The translations under genes and the position numbers were made by a program. Shown piece after piece: positions 6,070 through 8,696 of a stretch of DNA of 8,696 bases (the stretch's first letter is position 1; every line of letters starts with the position of its first letter). A model generated the notes under the pieces. That model searched no databases and was not told the DNA's origin. It worked only from the letters and a program-made list of their open reading frames with translations. Source of the DNA: Selenomonadaceae bacterium (GTDB lineage: Bacteria; Bacillota; Negativicutes; Selenomonadales; Selenomonadaceae); the NCBI GenBank assembly GCA_017529085.1, contig JAFXOC010000491.1, forward strand, positions 1-8,696. The letters are read 5' to 3'.

Positions 6070-6099
6070 ATAAAAAACAAGCCCCACGAAAAGTGGAGC
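6070..6099 (-). terminator. Intrinsic terminator/attenuator between ptsH and ptsI
   Basis: The minus-strand RNA forms GCUCCAC, loop UUUUC, GUGGGGC (6099-6081), followed directly by UUGUUUUUUAU. One pair is G-U in this RNA but would be a C-A mismatch in RNA from the other strand, so the hairpin is built for minus-strand transcription. ptsI has no evident promoter of its own in the 60-base gap. Partial read-through would therefore supply ptsI and the folate genes. Confidence 0.85.
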
Positions 6100-6111
6100 A
6101 TAGTAAACACA

Positions 6112-6384
6112 CTATTCCTTATCGTTCTCTTTAAAAGAGAGCACAAGGGCGACTAAATCTTTAACGGCAGTCTTTTCATCAGGACCCTCTGCGGATATTG
6201 TAACCTCGGTGCCTTTCACAAGCCCCATACCCATAACCATAATAATACTCTTGGCGTCGATAGTACGCCCCTTAGCGGTGATTTCCACCTTAGATTTAAA
6301 CTTAGCGGCAGCTTGCACAAAAAGAGACGCAGGTCTTGCGTGGATTCCGGTATTGTTGTCTATAACAAAGGTTTTTTTAGTCAT
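6112..6384 (-). CDS. ptsH: Phosphocarrier protein HPr
   Basis: HPr relays phosphate from EI to EIIA proteins. The 90-residue product from the ATG at 6382-6384 places the phosphorylatable histidine exactly at position 15 in TGIHARPAS (12-20). Ser46 lies in DAKSIIMVMGMG (43-54), the site phosphorylated by HPr kinase where that enzyme exists. An AGGGGG site lies about eight bases upstream of this ATG. A longer reading from an ATG at 6442-6444 would add 20 residues, but its start falls inside the predicted -35 box and it has no ribosome site, so I reject it. The gene opens a transcription unit after the lysA terminator and a palindromic element. It is followed by a clear intrinsic terminator before ptsI, a layout that would give more HPr than EI. 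Confidence 0.96.
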   Translation of the reverse strand: MTKKTFVIDNNTGIHARPASLFVQAAAKFKSKVEITAKGRTIDAKSIIMVMGMGLVKGTEVTISAEGPDEKTAVKDLVALVLSFKENDKE

Positions 6385-6415
6385 CAGACTTCCCCCTATA
6401 TTTTCGTTTTCTATA

Positions 6416-6444
6416 ATTCTACACGAAAAATGATTTTCCTGCAA
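6416..6444 (-). promoter_or_regulatory. Predicted sigma70-type promoter of ptsH
   Basis: Reading the minus strand, TTGCAG (6439-6444) and TAGAAT (6416-6421) are separated by exactly 17 bases. The -10 matches the consensus in five of six positions and the -35 in its TTG. Transcription would begin near 6409, about 25 bases before the ptsH ATG. The position supports the 6384 start for HPr. Confidence 0.55.
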
Positions 6445-6474
6445 TAAAAATATCTTCTTTGTTTACATCTGCTT

Positions 6475-6574
6475 ATTGTATAGTGAACGACAAAAATAAT
6501 TTTACTTGGTTTTGCTCCCCCGCCCGAAGGGCGGGGGAGCAAAATACAAAATTTATTATCGTTCACTATACAAT
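6475..6574. repeat. 100-bp palindromic, MITE-like element with 16-bp terminal inverted repeats
   Basis: ATTGTATAGTGAACGA (6475-6490) is perfectly inverted at 6559-6574. Between them is an AT-rich arm on each side and a GC-rich hairpin: 16 base pairs at 6510-6525 and 6529-6544 with a GAA triloop. Neither strand has a U-run after the core hairpin, so it is not a canonical terminator. Starting at the inner TA gives TAGTGAACGA ends flanked by TA on both sides, as expected for an IS630/mariner-type non-autonomous element. A dyad operator is an alternative. It has no coding capacity. The rest of the 6385-6695 gap holds the lysA terminator and the ptsH promoter; I see nothing else clear in it. Confidence 0.7.
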
Positions 6575-6593
6575 TTTTTCGAAAGTGTGAAAA
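6565..6593 (-). promoter_or_regulatory. Possible second promoter overlapping the palindromic element
   Basis: On the minus strand TTTTCA (6588-6593) and TATAGT (6565-6570) are 17 bases apart. TATAGT matches the -10 consensus in five of six positions and lies inside the right terminal inverted repeat. If used, the transcript would carry the whole GC-rich hairpin in a long ptsH leader. The evidence is motif similarity only. Confidence 0.3.
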
Positions 6594-6636
6594 TAAATTT
6601 TTTCATTTGCGGTCAATAACTGCAAAACCTTTTAAG

Positions 6637-6691
6637 AAACCCCTCCCCGTCGACCTTCCGTACAAAGGGTGATCGACGGCGGAGGGGTTTT
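6637..6691 (-). terminator. Intrinsic terminator after lysA
   Basis: Just after the lysA TAA, the transcript can form a stem from AAACCCCTCC plus CCGTCGA (6637-6653) pairing with TCGACGG, a one-base bulge at 6680, and GGAGGGGTTT (to 6690). The loop is about 19 bases. On the minus strand the stem ends in GGGGUUUCUU. Although the tail is short, position and stem strength make this the likely end of the dipeptidase-lysA transcript. Confidence 0.75.
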
Positions 6692-6695
6692 CAAA

Positions 6696-7943
6696 TTATT
6701 CGTCAAAATTTAGCGTCGCAAAATAATCATCCATAGTTTCGGCGCGGCGAATTAACTTTACTTCGCCGTTTTCTTTAAGCAATAATTCCGCAGAGCGAAG
6801 TTTGCCGTTGTAGTTAAACCCCATGGCGTGACCGTGCGCCCCCGCGTCGTGGATTATGATGAGATCTCCTACGTCGATTTTGGGCAATTTCCTGTCTATG
6901 GCGAATTTGTCGTTATTTTCGCAAAGCGACCCCACCACGTCATATACATAATCGCAGGAAGCGTTTTCCTTTCCCGCCACCGTTATATGATGATACGCGC
7001 CGTAAAGCGCAGGACGCATAAGATTCGCCATGCAAGCGTCAAGCCCTATGTAATCTTTGTATGTGTGTTTTTCGTGAATGGCTCTTGCAACCAAAAATCC
7101 CGCAGGACCCGTTATAAACCTGCCGCTTTCAAATTTTATCGCCGTGTGGGTGAGGTTTACGGGTGAGAGTATTTCGTTGTAAAGTTCTTTTATGCCTTTA
7201 CCCACAAACGGAAGGTCTACGGGATTGTCTTCCGGGCGGTACGGTACGCCGATTCCGCCGCCCAAATTGATAAATTCAAAGTCGATGTCAAGTTTCTTCT
7301 TAATCTCCGCCGCAAGATTAAACATTATTTTTGCCGTAAGAAGAAAGCCTTCGTTTCTAAGCTCGTTGGATATAACCATGGTGTGCAGCCCGAAACGCTT
7401 CACGCCTTTTTCTTTTGCAATACGGTAAGCGTCGAAAATTTGCTCCTTCGTCAGCCCGTATTTTGCTTCCGTTGGCTTTCCTATGATGTCGTTTCCTTCC
7501 ACTTGGTCGCCGGGATTGTACCTGAAAGAAAGAATTTTCGGCAATCCGGCGTTCTTCTCCAAATATTCGATATGGGTGATGTCGTCAAGATTTATAACGG
7601 CTCCCAAAGAAATCGCCTTTTGAAATTCATCGGCGGGGGTATCGTTTGAAGTCAGCATAATGTCTTCGCCCACGATGCCCGCCCTTTCCGACAACACCAA
7701 TTCGGGTAGAGAAGAACAATCCGTGCCGCCGCCTTCTTCCTTTACAATTTTCAATAAATACGGGTTAGGCGCGGCTTTTACGGCGTAATGCTCTTTAAAG
7801 GCGGGCGCCCATGAAAATGCGTCCTTTAGAGCGCGAAGGTTTTGGCGTATCTTCTTTTCATCGTAAATATGAAAAGGCGTGGGATATTTTTTTATAATTT
7901 CTTCCAATTTATCCTTTGAAATGGGAAAAATTTTCTCGTTCAT
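6696..7943 (-). CDS. lysA: Diaminopimelate decarboxylase-like PLP enzyme
   Basis: It is expected to decarboxylate meso-diaminopimelate to L-lysine, using PLP in the cytoplasm. This fold-III enzyme has 415 residues. The PLP lysine is Lys56 in HYAVKAAPN (52-60). The phosphate-binding loop is NLGGGIGVPY (226-235). ESGRF (272-276) takes the place of the common EPGR. The dimer-interface catalytic segment is GSLCENNDKFAIDRKLP (338-354), with Cys341. DAGAHGHAMGFNYN (366-379) holds the substrate-site region. The region that reads HCHIGS in many LysA proteins is HTMVIS (187-192); I recall this variant from a clostridial-type LysA subfamily. It starts six bases after the dipeptidase stop, with AAAGG inside the end of that gene, so the two genes form an operon. 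Another amino acid decarboxylase or carboxynorspermidine decarboxylase is less likely but not excluded. Confidence 0.88.
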   Translation of the reverse strand: MNEKIFPISKDKLEEIIKKYPTPFHIYDEKKIRQNLRALKDAFSWAPAFKEHYAVKAAPNPYLLKIVKEEGGGTDCSSLPELVLSERAGIVGEDIMLTSNDTPADEFQKAISLGAVINLDDITHIEYLEKNAGLPKILSFRYNPGDQVEGNDIIGKPTEAKYGLTKEQIFDAYRIAKEKGVKRFGLHTMVISNELRNEGFLLTAKIMFNLAAEIKKKLDIDFEFINLGGGIGVPYRPEDNPVDLPFVGKGIKELYNEILSPVNLTHTAIKFESGRFITGPAGFLVARAIHEKHTYKDYIGLDACMANLMRPALYGAYHHITVAGKENASCDYVYDVVGSLCENNDKFAIDRKLPKIDVGDLIIIHDAGAHGHAMGFNYNGKLRSAELLLKENGEVKLIRRAETMDDYFATLNFDE

Positions 7944-7949
7944 GTACGT

Positions 7950-8678
7950 TTACCTTTTGCCTTTTTCAATCGAAGCTCTCGCTACGGGGAAGGTGAAATA
8001 TGTATTTGGATAGGGTTCGTTTTTAAGGGTAAAATGCCACCATTCCGTATCTAGCGGCTTAAAACCGTTATTAATCATGGCGTTTCTTAAAATAAGGCGA
8101 TTATCCTTCTGTTTTTGCGTCAAGTCGCCTACAAAATCCGGATGGGAACGCTTGCCGAAGTAATCGAAAGTGCCGCCCATATCGACTTCCTTACCGGTTC
8201 TCATATCCAAAATCGTAAGGTCTACGGTGCTGCCGCGGCTATGCCCCGAACGTGCGTCGATATAGCCTTCGACAAAAAGGCGGTTTTTGTTGACTTCGGG
8301 ATAAAAATAAGGCTGCATCCTCCTGTCGTTTAAATCTTCAGCCCAGGATTTAAAGTTATCCACAGCCATTTGCGGGCGATACGCGTCATAAATCTTTAAG
8401 CGATACCCTTTTGCTTTCAGCTCGTCCGATACCGCTTTTAAAGCCGCCGCCGCTTCTTTTGTCATAAGAGCGATTGGCTCTTCGTATCCGCGTATCCTAT
8501 CCCCAACGAAATTGTATGTGGAGTAATAGCGAATTTCTTGAATAATATCGGGGCAAACATCCGACAACACCACAAAACCGGACGCATCCGCAGGGTCGGC
8601 CGCTTTTGCGATTTGTCCAAACGTCAAGGTAACGGCGATCAAAAAAATCCCCGCTATTTTTTGTAAAGTTGTTTTCAT
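7950..8678 (-). CDS. Exported D-Ala-D-Ala dipeptidase, VanX/DdpX family (peptidase M15D)
   Basis: This is a zinc D,D-dipeptidase expected to hydrolyse D-alanyl-D-alanine. Residues 1-26 form a signal peptide: positively charged start, hydrophobic core IAGIFLIAVTLTFG, and an AKA-A cleavage site at 26/27. The mature enzyme would act outside the cytoplasmic membrane. All VanX hallmarks are present: DAYRP with Arg101, SGHSRGSTVDL with zinc ligands His146 and Asp153 spaced as in VanX, and EWWH with catalytic Glu212 and zinc ligand His215. A GAGGAGGG site precedes the ATG by about eight bases. The signal peptide and absence of vanH/vanA neighbours argue for D-Ala recovery from cell wall rather than glycopeptide resistance. 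It is translationally close to lysA, linking two peptidoglycan amino-acid functions. Its promoter lies beyond the window edge. Confidence 0.92.
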   Translation of the reverse strand: MKTTLQKIAGIFLIAVTLTFGQIAKAADPADASGFVVLSDVCPDIIQEIRYYSTYNFVGDRIRGYEEPIALMTKEAAAALKAVSDELKAKGYRLKIYDAYRPQMAVDNFKSWAEDLNDRRMQPYFYPEVNKNRLFVEGYIDARSGHSRGSTVDLTILDMRTGKEVDMGGTFDYFGKRSHPDFVGDLTQKQKDNRLILRNAMINNGFKPLDTEWWHFTLKNEPYPNTYFTFPVARASIEKGKR

Positions 8679-8696
8679 TAAAGTTCCCTCCTCAAA

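Noticed and set aside
6385..6444. A 20-residue N-terminal extension of HPr from an ATG at 6442-6444
   Set aside because: It would begin inside the predicted -35 box and lacks a ribosome site. The 6384 ATG has AGGGGG upstream and puts the active histidine at position 15.
6510..6544. GC hairpin as an intrinsic terminator with a UUCG tetraloop
   Set aside because: The best register gives a triloop (UUC on the minus strand), not UUCG, and no U-run follows on either strand.
7950..8678. Vancomycin resistance gene cluster
   Set aside because: Only the VanX-like enzyme is present, it carries a signal peptide, and its neighbour is lysA rather than vanH, vanA or a vanRS pair.
1..8696. CRISPR array, tRNA, rRNA, riboswitch or defence system
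   Set aside because: No regularly spaced repeats, tRNA-like cloverleafs, rRNA motifs or defence domains were seen. The folate genes have no recognisable THF riboswitch leader because their starts overlap or nearly touch upstream genes.

Overview
The window is a compact bacterial segment with ten genes, all on the minus strand, so transcription runs from high to low coordinates. AG-rich Shine-Dalgarno sites, TTG starts, stop/start overlaps, an HPr with both His15 and Ser46, and a DAP-type LysA suggest a moderate-GC, Firmicutes-like bacterium (for example Clostridia or Negativicutes). Another phylum with HPr-kinase-type PTS regulation is possible. The sequence alone does not fix the taxon, and I found no marker gene that would.

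Layout in order of transcription. (1) 8678-6696: an exported VanX-family D-Ala-D-Ala dipeptidase, then diaminopimelate/lysine decarboxylase lysA, ending at a hairpin terminator near 6640-6690. (2) 6695-6385: an intergenic region with that terminator, a 100-bp palindromic element with perfect 16-bp terminal inverted repeats, and the ptsH promoter. (3) 6384-1646: ptsH (HPr), a canonical intrinsic terminator that probably acts as an attenuator, ptsI (enzyme I), then a folate run with overlapping or nearly touching genes: folE, folP, folB and a fused folK-DHFR gene. (4) 1645-1515: an intergenic region with a second GC-cored palindrome flanked by an 8-bp direct repeat. (5) 1514-126: a stand-alone mannose-family PTS EIIA and ATP-type 6-phosphofructokinase. 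(6) 125-1: a gene-free tail with a 26-bp perfect inverted repeat overlapping a homopyrimidine mirror repeat.

Together the genes cover PEP-dependent phosphoryl relay (EI to HPr to a lone EIIA), glycolysis (Pfk), most of de novo tetrahydrofolate synthesis (FolE, FolB, FolK, FolP, DHFR; no folC or pterin triphosphate phosphatase in view) and cell-wall amino-acid metabolism (DAP/lysine, D-Ala-D-Ala). No PTS permease is visible, so the local relay may be regulatory or may serve a permease elsewhere.

The strongest oddities are the HPPK-DHFR fusion with Tyr at the usual DHFR Trp22 position, a GTP cyclohydrolase I whose catalytic His179 equivalent is Gln, the coupling of ptsI to folate genes through a TTGA overlap, and three unusual palindromic intergenic elements. 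I did not find a defence system, CRISPR array, transposase or other wholly unknown multi-gene system.
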